Origin: JAUIIK01 sp963745675
Lineage (GTDB): Bacteria > Chloroflexota > Chloroflexia > Thermomicrobiales > CFX8
Direction of reading: 5' to 3'
NCBI GenBank assembly: GCA_963745675.1
Contig: CAVUYM010000009.1
Coordinates: 186,001 to 250,000, forward strand
Length of the DNA stretch: 64,000 bases
Shown: in pieces, positions 28,531-36,647 of the stretch
Position numbering within the stretch: position 1 is the first letter of the stretch
Layout: each line of letters starts with the position of its first letter
The notes under the pieces: model-generated
Database searches by the model: none
The model's input: the letters and a program-made list of their open reading frames with translations, nothing else
What the model was told of the DNA's origin: nothing
Program-made: the position numbers and the translations under genes

Positions 28531-29214
28531 CTAAGCGTGGCTCTGACGTGCCATCGCCTCTTCAATCTTACGGTCTGCGTCGGCCATATCTGAAAGTTTC
28601 TCGCCAGCACGCAGTCGCTGCCGCGTGATTGGTTCTCGTTGCGCGATCGGCTCACAGTGTTCGACCAACGCTTCGACCTGATCAGGTTTCAGCACGAGGA
28701 CGCCATTGTCGTCGGCCAGGATGATGTCACCTGGGGAGACCGTTACGCCTCCACATTGGACGACTGTATTGATTTCACCGGTCATCGCCAATGAGCGTGT
28801 CGTGATCGGCGAGATACCGCGTGAGAAGACGAGATACTCCATCTCTTCGATCTCAACGACATCGGTTGCCGGCCCGTCGACAATAGTTGCCGCAAGCCCT
28901 TGCATTTTCGCGCCCAACGACGTCATTTCACCCCAGCAGGCATGCTTGCGATCCTGATTGCGGTCGATCACCATAATGTCGCCCGGGGCGGCCATAGAAA
29001 TGGCCTTGTGGACGACGGTGCTGTCAATCGCCATCGCTCTCACCGTAAAAGCCGGACCACAAACGGAGAAGTGCCTGCGGCCGATCGGGCGTAGATCAAT
29101 ATCCATGAAGCCGAAGTCTAAAATATGTCCAATGGTCGCCGGTGGAATTGCCCGCAGGCGGTCCAGGAGTTCCTGAGAGACTTCCGGCTGTACTCGCTCG
29201 TTTATGATGAACAA
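28531..29214 (-). CDS. RraA-like family protein (aldolase/decarboxylase fold)
   Basis: 227 residues. The RraA/HMG-aldolase fold is shown by GPAFTVRAMAIDSTVVHKAI, APGDIMVIDRNQDRKHACWG, EMTSLGAKMQGLAATIVDGP and GDIILADDNGVLVLKPDQVE. The Gly-rich G-E-x-x-x-x-A-K pattern and the Arg/Asp after it match divalent-metal aldolases that cleave or decarboxylate oxoacids, rather than the RNase E inhibitor itself. It ends cassette 2, 52 bases after DppC, so it likely acts on a downstream product of the imported compound. Confidence 0.88.
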   Translation of the reverse strand: MFIINERVQPEVSQELLDRLRAIPPATIGHILDFGFMDIDLRPIGRRHFSVCGPAFTVRAMAIDSTVVHKAISMAAPGDIMVIDRNQDRKHACWGEMTSLGAKMQGLAATIVDGPATDVVEIEEMEYLVFSRGISPITTRSLAMTGEINTVVQCGGVTVSPGDIILADDNGVLVLKPDQVEALVEHCEPIAQREPITRQRLRAGEKLSDMADADRKIEEAMARQSHA

Positions 29215-29266
29215 TTGGTGTCCTTTCCGGGACTAGTCGACTGACAGTTTGATACAGATAGGTAAT

Positions 29267-30163
29267 TCAATTACGCATGCGTGGATCGAGCACGTCTCGC
29301 AATCCATCACCGGCGAGATTGACCGACAGCACCGTCAGGGCGATGGCAATGCCGGGCATCGTGGAAACCCACCACTGACTGCGCAGGAACTGGCGTCCGT
29401 CTGCAAGCATTGCGCCCCATTCCGGATCGGGCGGCTGCGCGCCGAGACCGAGAAACGAAAGCCCTGCTGCAGAGAGGATCGCCGTGCCGACGGAGAGCGT
29501 CGCCAAGACGATAACCGGCGAGATGACATTCGGGAGGATGTGGCGGTACAGAATGACCGAGTCCGGCGCGCCGATGACCTTTGCTGCTTCGACGTAGACA
29601 TTTTCCCGGGCCGACAGGACGGAACCTCGAATCAGTCGCGTAAAGCGAGGTATCGAACCGATTCCGACCGCGATCATGACGTTCCTCAGACTCGGGCCGA
29701 GAATCGCGACCACGAGGAGCGCCAGCATGATGCCGGGAAAGGCCAGCATCACATCCATAACGCGCATGATGAACGCATCAATGAATTTCCCGTAGTAGCC
29801 GGCAATCAGCCCGAACAGAGCACCGGCGACGGCGGCGATAGTAACCGCGATTAATCCAACAGGTAGCGAGATGCGCGCGCCATAGACCACCCGGGTGAAG
29901 ATGTCGCGTCCGAAATGATCTGTGCCGAGCCAGTGCTCACTGCTCGGTGGTTGCAAGCGTTTTGGCGGGTCGATTGCTATCGGGTCAAACGAGGTGATGA
30001 CAGGTGCGAATATCGCCGCCAGAATCAACAGACCGAGAATTGCCAGGCCTATCAGTGCACCCTTGCTGCGTTTGATTCCGATCCAGAACTCGCGTCCCTG
30101 GCTGCGCGGTTTTGTCGCCTGCATAGCTAACGTTTGACGCGAATCAGCTGCGAAGTCGCTCAA
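29267..30163 (-). CDS. Peptide-type ABC permease DppC, cassette 2
   Basis: 298 residues, intact. After a short basic N-terminus it has a first membrane helix (KGALIGLAILGLLILAAIFA), then HWLGTDHFGRDIFTRVVYGA, the BPD_transp_1 core EAAKVIGAPDSVILYRHILP, GLSFLGLGAQPPDPEWGAML and the ending NLAGDGLRDVLDPRMRN. Forms the membrane channel with the DppB encoded 15 bases upstream. The homologous gene in cassette 1 is badly frameshifted, which helps separate indels from real divergence. Confidence 0.93.
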   Translation of the reverse strand: MSDFAADSRQTLAMQATKPRSQGREFWIGIKRSKGALIGLAILGLLILAAIFAPVITSFDPIAIDPPKRLQPPSSEHWLGTDHFGRDIFTRVVYGARISLPVGLIAVTIAAVAGALFGLIAGYYGKFIDAFIMRVMDVMLAFPGIMLALLVVAILGPSLRNVMIAVGIGSIPRFTRLIRGSVLSARENVYVEAAKVIGAPDSVILYRHILPNVISPVIVLATLSVGTAILSAAGLSFLGLGAQPPDPEWGAMLADGRQFLRSQWWVSTMPGIAIALTVLSVNLAGDGLRDVLDPRMRN

Positions 30164-30178
30164 GGCTCCTATCCTTCT

Positions 30179-31123
30179 CTAGCGATACTTGATTCGCGGA
30201 TCGAGCCAGGAATATGACAGATCGACGAGTAGATTGATCACGACATAGCCAACCGCTGCCACCAGAATCGTTCCCTGGACCATTGGATAATCACGCCGCA
30301 AGACTGACTCGACGGCTAACCGTCCCAGACCTCGGCGGGCAAAGACGGTCTCAACGATGACTGCGCCCGAAAGCAGCGCTCCAAACTGCAAACCAACGAT
30401 CGTGACGACCGGGATGAGCGCGTTGCGTAGTGCGTGTCTCAGAATGACCGTCCTGTTGTGGAGGCCCTTTGCGCGTGCGGTCATGATGTATTCATTGCCG
30501 AGGACCTCAAGCATCGTCGATCGAATAAGGCGCGCCACCGTGCCGGATGCGACGAGCCCGAGGGTCACCGCCGGTAGGATCAGCGTCTTGATGCCGTCAC
30601 TACCAGTGCTTGGGAGGACGTGCCAGCGCAGAGAGAAAATGTAGATGAGGATGAATCCGAGCCAGAAACTGGGCATGGCGAGGCCCACCAGCGAGACGAC
30701 CATCGTCGCAGTATCGATCCAGGAGTTGCGATAGAGCGCGGCGAATATGCCGAGCACACCGCCGAACAATATCGCGATCCCAAGCCCGACCGCGGTGAGC
30801 CTTAGGGTATATGGGAGAACTTCAGCGATAGAGGAGCGTACCGGCCTGTTGGTTTGAAACGATCTGCCGAAATCCCCCTGGGCCGCGTTGATGACGAAGT
30901 GTCCGTATTGGACGGCGAATGGATCATCGAGCCCGAGTTCCGCGCGCAAGTTCTGGTAGGCCTCATCCGACACATCGCCTGAAGCCGAGCCGCCACCCAT
31001 ATCGCCCAGGAGCACGCGTGCCGGATCACCGGGGATCAGGTGCATAACCGAGAACGACACGAGCGTCACACCAAAGATGACCGGTATCGTCTGTAGTAAT
31101 CGCATTCGAATATAGCTGAGCAT
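30179..31123 (-). CDS. Peptide-type ABC permease DppB, cassette 2
   Basis: 314 residues, intact: MLSYIRMRLLQTIPVIFGVT, VMHLIPGDPARVLLGDMGGG, the loop LGLDDPFAVQYGHFV, LIRSTMLEVLGNEYIMTARA and the C-terminal SYSWLDPRIKYR. Six membrane segments. It follows the binding-protein gene after a 71-base gap containing a perfect GC-rich palindrome. The ATPase subunits (DppD/DppF type) are not in the window and would have to be supplied from elsewhere. Confidence 0.93.
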   Translation of the reverse strand: MLSYIRMRLLQTIPVIFGVTLVSFSVMHLIPGDPARVLLGDMGGGSASGDVSDEAYQNLRAELGLDDPFAVQYGHFVINAAQGDFGRSFQTNRPVRSSIAEVLPYTLRLTAVGLGIAILFGGVLGIFAALYRNSWIDTATMVVSLVGLAMPSFWLGFILIYIFSLRWHVLPSTGSDGIKTLILPAVTLGLVASGTVARLIRSTMLEVLGNEYIMTARAKGLHNRTVILRHALRNALIPVVTIVGLQFGALLSGAVIVETVFARRGLGRLAVESVLRRDYPMVQGTILVAAVGYVVINLLVDLSYSWLDPRIKYR

Positions 31124-31153
31124 GTTCCATCCCTACTCGACGCAATTGCTGAG

Positions 31154-31181
31154 GGTGCGGGTGGGCCGGCCCACCCGCACC
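31154..31181 (-). terminator. GC-rich palindrome between binding-protein and permease genes, cassette 2
   Basis: GGTGCGGGTGGGCC is followed directly by its reverse complement GGCCCACCCGCACC, a perfect 28-base palindrome 14 bases after the binding-protein stop and 31 bases before DppB. Likely folds with a short loop and acts as a mRNA stabiliser or partial terminator, as in cassette 1. Confidence 0.65.
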
Positions 31182-31194
31182 AGAACAACGGACG

Positions 31195-33000
31195 TTAGGC
31201 GTCCTTCCATACATCGTAGAACCAGACACCGCCTAGCGCCTGGAAGTGCAAACCGTGGACCGAGGAATTCGCGCCCCAGAAGACAGTCTCTTCCCAGAGC
31301 GGAATGACCAATGCCTGGTCCATGATATAGACCTGAATTTCTTCGTACTTCGAGCGCCGCACTTCAGGATCCAGCTCGCTGGTCGCATCTGTCAACATCT
31401 CATCCAGCACAGGGTCCGGCTTCATCGTTCGATTGAAATTGGTGCCGGTGATGTTCTTCGAGTGATAGAGCGTCGTCAGCACGACCGGATCGGTATGCGA
31501 GAAGTAGATGCGGGCGATGTTGTGCTCGCTGGCGAGGTAGGCCGCCGCTGTGGCTGCATACTCAAGTTGTTGCAAGTTGACTTCGATGCCGACAGCAGCA
31601 AGATATGCCTGGACAAGCTCACCTGCCTGGCCTTGAATGCCGGAGGTGGTGATGTACTCGAGATGGAGTTTTTCTCCATCTTTCTCCCGGACGTTTCCCG
31701 AACCCATCTCCCAACCGGCCTGGTCGAGTAATTCGGCGGCCTTGTCAACATCGTAGGGATACATCTCTTCAACGGCGGGATTGTAGCTCCACGTCGGGGA
31801 CGAAAGCGGACCCTGGGCAGCCTTGCGCGCGCCAAACCAGAGCGTATCGACGACCGTATCCATGTCGACCGCGTAGAGCATCGCCTGGCGCAACAGGATC
31901 TCATCGGTTGGGAATTTCGCTGCATTCAGAGGCAGAACCTGGGGCGAGCCGGGTACTGATGGCAGGAGCACCTGGAATGCGTCGTCGCCTTGCAACCGCT
32001 CAACTTCCTGCGGAGGAACGCCGTCGATAATATCCGTCTCGCCATTTTCGAGCGTTCCAAGGATCGTCGTCGCTTCAGGGATGAATTTGAATTCGATCTC
32101 GTCAAGATAAGCCGGCCCCTCGTGCATGTACACGGCGAGCGGCCAGTTGTAGTCCGGATTCTTTACGAAGGTCATGGAAATCTGCTGGTTCCATTCTTTG
32201 AACATGAATGGACCGGTGCCAACCGGGTTGAAACCGAAGTCAGCGCCATACTTCTCCACTGCGGCCGGTGATACCGGCGCGAGGACGCTGTGCGAGAGGT
32301 TGTTCAGAAATGGGGCATACGGCTCGCTGAAGTTGATCTCAACCGTCTGATCGTCGACGGCCACGGCACTCTCGTACGGGCCGAGGTAACCAATCGCCGT
32401 GAGCGACTTCAGTTCCGGTTCCAGAATGCTGTCATAGGTGAATTTGACAGCCTCTGCATTGAAGGGCGTTCCATCGTGGAAGGTCACTCCCTCGCGCAGG
32501 TTGAAGGTGAAGAGCAGCCCATCGGGTGATATCTCCCAGGATGATGCGAGGCCGGGAACAACTTCGCCGGTTTCCGCTTCCTGGACGACGAGCGTGTCGA
32601 ACAGGTTGTAAAAGAGGCGCCAGGCGATGGTTGCGCCCGATACACGCGGGTCCATCGTCGGTGGTTCGGAGTAGCCGACGACCAGCTTGCCTCCGCTGAC
32701 GGGTTCGCCCGACATATCCGGGGCCATCGTCGCTGTCGCGTCTCCACCAGTATCTGCAGCTGTTGCGTCTCCACCGGTATCCGGCGCCGTCGTAGCGGTC
32801 GCATCCGTGCCGCCACCGCTACCACTGTCATCGTCATCATCGTCACCGCCACAGGCTGCCAGCAACCCTGACGTAAGCGTCAGCGCCGAAACACCGAGAG
32901 CTGTTTGAAGCACGCGACGGCGCGAGAGAAAGGCTTTGCCATTCAACAGGCTAGCCAGAATCGAATCACCTTCCGAATCAGCTTGAGTTATCCGGGTCAT
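31195..33000 (-). CDS. Peptide-type ABC substrate-binding lipoprotein, cassette 2
   Basis: 601 residues, intact SBP_bac_5 family protein. Twin-arginine signal SRRRVLQTALGVSALTLTSG with lipobox LLAAC, then poly-Asp and a Gly/Thr/Ala/Asp linker (repeated DTGGDAT). The mature domain shows LVVGYSEPPTMDPRVSG, FTFNLREGVTFHDGTPFNAE, NPVGTGPFMFKEWNQQ and LPLNAAKFPTDEILLRQAML. It diverges considerably from the cassette 1 protein outside these motifs, so the two cassettes probably import different ligands. ATG 33000 follows AGGAGGAAAT. Confidence 0.93.
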   Translation of the reverse strand: MTRITQADSEGDSILASLLNGKAFLSRRRVLQTALGVSALTLTSGLLAACGGDDDDDDSGSGGGTDATATTAPDTGGDATAADTGGDATATMAPDMSGEPVSGGKLVVGYSEPPTMDPRVSGATIAWRLFYNLFDTLVVQEAETGEVVPGLASSWEISPDGLLFTFNLREGVTFHDGTPFNAEAVKFTYDSILEPELKSLTAIGYLGPYESAVAVDDQTVEINFSEPYAPFLNNLSHSVLAPVSPAAVEKYGADFGFNPVGTGPFMFKEWNQQISMTFVKNPDYNWPLAVYMHEGPAYLDEIEFKFIPEATTILGTLENGETDIIDGVPPQEVERLQGDDAFQVLLPSVPGSPQVLPLNAAKFPTDEILLRQAMLYAVDMDTVVDTLWFGARKAAQGPLSSPTWSYNPAVEEMYPYDVDKAAELLDQAGWEMGSGNVREKDGEKLHLEYITTSGIQGQAGELVQAYLAAVGIEVNLQQLEYAATAAAYLASEHNIARIYFSHTDPVVLTTLYHSKNITGTNFNRTMKPDPVLDEMLTDATSELDPEVRRSKYEEIQVYIMDQALVIPLWEETVFWGANSSVHGLHFQALGGVWFYDVWKDA

Positions 33001-33021
33001 ATCCTAATTTCCTCCTCGTGA

Positions 33022-33045
33022 GTGTGTATCTCATTTGATACACAC
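33022..33045. promoter_or_regulatory. Perfect inverted repeat upstream of binding-protein gene, cassette 2
   Basis: GTGTGTATC (33022-33030) and GATACACAC (33037-33045) are exact reverse complements separated by TCATTT, 22 bases before the binding-protein start. Size and symmetry suit a dimeric GntR/FCD repressor. Half-sites of form GTATCAAA also occur at 22481, 26535 and near 29249. Confidence 0.55.
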
Positions 33046-33072
33046 GGAATCGACAATCAGATTTCAGCTGGC

Positions 33073-33918
33073 CTAATCGGCCAGCACTGCCTCGCGTTCG
33101 CGATAGGCATTCGGTTGCCGGTTGGCAAGCGATGGCAACTGTTTACGTAGATTGGCCAGGTACTCGAAGTCGAGATCGGCGGACACTACGCCTTCTTTAT
33201 CAGGCGAATCCGCCAGTACCGTCCCCCAGGGATCAACGACCAGACTATGCCCGTAGCAGCGGGCACCGTCTGAACCGTTCGGGCCAAACTGGCCCGGCGC
33301 GACGACGAATGCCTGGTTCTCGATGGCACGCGCCTTGAGCAACGTGTGCCAGTGATCCTTGCCGGTGTACATCGTGAAAGCTGCCGGCACGAAGAGCACC
33401 TCTGCGCCGCGCAACGCCAGCAAGCGATAGAGTTCCGGGAAGCGCAGGTCGTAACAGATCGTCAGGCCGACGGTATGCCCGTCGATTACAGCCGTCACGA
33501 TCTCATCTCCGGCAATGTTCGTGTCAGATTCGTTGAAACTGACGTTACCGGCAAGATCGATGTCGAACATGTGGATCTTGCGATACTTGGCAATGATCTC
33601 ACCGTTGGGATCGATCAGCACCGACGTGTTGTAGGTCTTGCCTGGCGTGTTGCTGCGCTCGCTGATTGAGCCGCCTAGAAGATAGATACCGTGCTCGCGG
33701 GCCTTGGCGGCGAAGCGATCAGTGATCGGTCCGGGAATCGTCTCTCCGGAGTTTTCGCTACCTTCGCTTGCACCGATTGAATCAACGCACTCGGGCAGCG
33801 CAACGACTCTCGCGCCAGTTGCTGCGGCCTGGTCGATCAGTTCTTCCGCGCGCCTTATATTCGCCTCTTTGTCATGCCTGCTATTGATCTGGACGAGCGC
33901 GACACGCATCGTGTCCAT
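33073..33918 (-). CDS. Nitrilase-superfamily amidohydrolase, cassette 2
   Basis: 281 residues, same length as the cassette 1 copy and nearly identical over the C-terminal two thirds; differences concentrate at residues 45-65 (ECVDSIGASEGSENSGETIP). The triad Glu (VVALPEC), Lys (KYRKIHMFDIDLAGNV) and Cys (TICYDLRFPELYRLL) is conserved. The variable stretch follows the catalytic Glu and may line the substrate pocket, consistent with a changed specificity after duplication. First gene of cassette 2 and divergent from hyuA across a 673-base gap. Confidence 0.92.
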   Translation of the reverse strand: MDTMRVALVQINSRHDKEANIRRAEELIDQAAATGARVVALPECVDSIGASEGSENSGETIPGPITDRFAAKAREHGIYLLGGSISERSNTPGKTYNTSVLIDPNGEIIAKYRKIHMFDIDLAGNVSFNESDTNIAGDEIVTAVIDGHTVGLTICYDLRFPELYRLLALRGAEVLFVPAAFTMYTGKDHWHTLLKARAIENQAFVVAPGQFGPNGSDGARCYGHSLVVDPWGTVLADSPDKEGVVSADLDFEYLANLRKQLPSLANRQPNAYREREAVLAD

Positions 33919-34591
33919 CGCTTACACCTTTCCTCGCTACCGAGCCTGTGCCAGCTGACACAGGCGCCAACGGAACGACACCTACGACGGGTCTGTTGAC
34001 GGTCGGTTACATCCCACTTCCTAGCGCTAGGTGCATATTTGCGCGAAGAACTTTGAATGGCATACGGACGCCAGCAGGACACGACAGCTGTCCGGCATGG
34101 CAGGCTTGATCGACTAGAGAGTAATGCGGAATAGTCGAAGGCCCAAAGGCTGTCATTTCGAGAGAAGCGAGAAATCTCAGTCGAGCGCCAGTGCTGCGTC
34201 GCACTGAGATCTCTCCCTCTGGTCGAGATGACAACTCCTCCGAGGTTTTCGAGACGTGGTCTAGTTTGCGAAAATCGATGTCGGTTGGGGACTGATTGCC
34301 CGTTTGCACGTGGGAGCCGAAGGGAATAGTTATCGACGACCGTCGGGGGCACGCCCCGAGGAAATGCCGGGACGGCATGGCCGGATATTCGCGAGTCGAT
34401 TCGCCGCGTAGCATGGTTGATACGCCGCGAGTAGAAGCGGGTTCGTGCTTGCAGCGCTTGGTTTGGATTTTCACTATCTGGCATTCGCGAGAGATTGCCC
34501 CCTACATCCCGCTAGAATACTTCTAATATATCAGAGATATACGATTGGTTGCGCGGATCGGATCTCTTTCGAAATAGCAATTGGAGCAGGC
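33919..34591. other. Long intergenic region between divergent nitrilase and hydantoinase genes
   Basis: 673 bases with no convincing gene; short frames on both strands lack ribosome sites and family motifs. It holds the palindromic repeat at 34151-34233. TTGGAGCAGG at 34581-34590 is the hyuA ribosome site. It is slightly AT-richer from 34490 to 34580, where the hyuA promoter probably lies. Confidence 0.5.
34151..34233. repeat. Palindromic interspersed repeat (TGTCATTTCGAG...GAGATGACA type)
   Basis: Left end TGTCATTTCGAGAGAAGCGA then GAAATCTCAG; the right end, read in reverse complement, is TGTCATCTCGACCAGAGGGA then GAGATCTCAG. About 24 of 30 positions match. The centre has its own inverted pair AGTGC/GCACT. 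Elements of this general form are scattered between genes in many bacterial genomes and resemble non-autonomous mobile or REP-like sequences. No transposase is present. Confidence 0.7.
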
Positions 34592-36644
34592 ATGACAGTA
34601 AGTATCGGTATTGATACTGGGGGAACCTTCACCGACGTCTGCATCTTCGACAAAGATGGCCGGCTGACCATCCACAAGCTTCCTTCGACGCCTGATGATC
34701 CGAGCATCGCGATACTTGATGGTGCGCGACGAGGATTCAGCGAGGCCGGTGTCTACCCCGATTCTGTCAGCTATTTTGGGCATGGCACGACGGTCGCGAC
34801 AAACACGCTTCTGGAGGGGCGCGGAGCGCGAACCGGAGTCGTCACGACCGAGGGATTTCGCGATCTGCTGGAGATTGGGCGGCAGGAACGTCCGGATCTC
34901 TACGACCTGCAGATCGAAAAGCCGCCGGTGCTGGTGCGCCGCCGCGATCGGCTGGAAGTGGCCGAACGACTGCGCTATGACGGGACCGTCGAACGCAAGC
35001 TCGATGCCGATGCTGTTCGTGCCGCCGTCCGGTGCCTACGAGAGCGCGATATTGAAGCGATAGCTGTCTGTTTTCTTTACAGCTATCTCTACCCGGAACA
35101 CGAGCGACAGGTTCTGGAGATCATCCAGGCGGAGGCGCCGGAAATCTACCCCAGCATCTCCCATCAGGTTCTGGCTGAATTTCGTGAGTACGAGCGGCTC
35201 TCGACGACGGTGGTCAACGCCGCCGTCGGCCCGGTCATGGCTGGATATGTCAGCCGCTTGAGCGCACAGGTGCACCAACTCGGCGTCCCGGTTGAGCCAT
35301 ACATCACCCAGTCGAACGGTGGACTAATCTCGCTGGATGTCGCGCGGGATCTGCCGGTGAGGACAATCCTGTCGGGGCCAGCAGCGGGTGTCGCCGGAGC
35401 GAGTAGCGTCGCCAGCGCCGCCGGGCTCGAGAACGTCGTCACATTCGATATGGGTGGGACCAGCACTGACGTCTCGCTGATTTCAGATGGTGCGGTGCAG
35501 ATCGGTATCGACTCGACGGTGGCCGGTTACCCGATTCGCGCGCCAATGATCGACATCAACACCGTCGGGGCTGGGGGCGGTTCAATCGCCTGGATCGACT
35601 CGGGCGGCCATCTCAAGGTCGGACCGCGCAGTGCAGGGGCAGTGCCGGGTCCGGCGGGGTATGGTCTGGGTGGAACCGAAGCGACCGTTAGCGACGCTAA
35701 TCTCGCTCTCGGTATCCTGAACCGTGAGCATTTGCTCGGTGGTCGTATGGCCGTGGATTCGAGGGCCGCCGACCGGGCAATAGAGCGGCTGGCCGCCGAG
35801 CTTGGCCTCGATGCGATGACCGTCGCTGACGGCATCCTCTCAATCGTCAACGTCAACATGGGCCGCGCAATTCGGGTTATCTCGATCGAGCGCGGCTACG
35901 ACCCGCGCGATTTCACGCTCGTAGCCTTTGGCGGCGCCGGGCCGCTGCACGCCGCGCGCCTGGCGCGGGAACTCGAGATCCCGCAGGTGCTGGTGCCGAC
36001 GGTGCCGGGCGCACTCTGCGCTCTTGGCTTGCTGCTTTCGGATCTGCGCGCCGACTTTTCGCAGACGCTGACCCGGCCAGCTGCTCCGGAAGCGCTCGAC
36101 GACATTCAACGCGGCTTCCATCGGCTCGAAGCCGAGGCGTCGGAGTGGCTTGATCGCGAGGCGGTCGCGGAGGAGAGTCGTCGGCTGCGGAGAATCGCCG
36201 ACATGCGCTACATAGGTCAGAACTATGAATTGCCAATCGAAGTGCCTGCAGGCGACCTCACTGAAGGCGGCGTTGCAGACGCTCCTTGAATCGTTCCATG
36301 CGGAGCACGATCGCTCTTACGGTTTTAGCGCCCCGGGTGAACCGGCCCAGTTCGTGACCGTGCGCGTCGAGGCGCGTCGGTCTCGTGCCGAAGCCGCCTT
36401 TCCCGGAGATCGAACGCAGCACTAGCGCACCCGAACCGGAATCGGCGCGCAACGTCCATCTGGCCTCAGCGGGCGGCCGCGTTGACGTCCCGGTATATCA
36501 GCGCGAATCGCTGAGGGCCGGATCAACATTTCGTCGGACCAGCGGTCGTCGAGCAGATGGATTCGACGACGCTGGTGCTTGAATGGCCAGCAGGTCGAGG
36601 TCGACCGCTTCGGTAATCTGCTGATCCGTGAAGAACGGAGCTAG
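34592..36644 (+). CDS. Hydantoinase/oxoprolinase subunit A (HyuA family, frameshifted end)
   Basis: ATP-dependent opening of cyclic amides such as N-methylhydantoin or 5-oxoproline. The start at 34592 (TTGGAGCAGG upstream) gives SIGIDTGGTFTDVCIFDKDG, the actin-like nucleotide motif. FGHGTTVATNTLLEGRGART, TFDMGGTSTDVSLISDG, NTVGAGGGSIAWID and AFGGAGPLHAARLARELEIP follow in one frame to about 36275. Frame changes near 36275 and 36375 then carry FHAEHDRSYGFSAPGEPAQF and the end FGNLLIREERS (TAG 36642-36644). About 684 residues in total. hyuB starts four bases later. Confidence 0.92.
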
Positions 36645-36647
36645 CCG

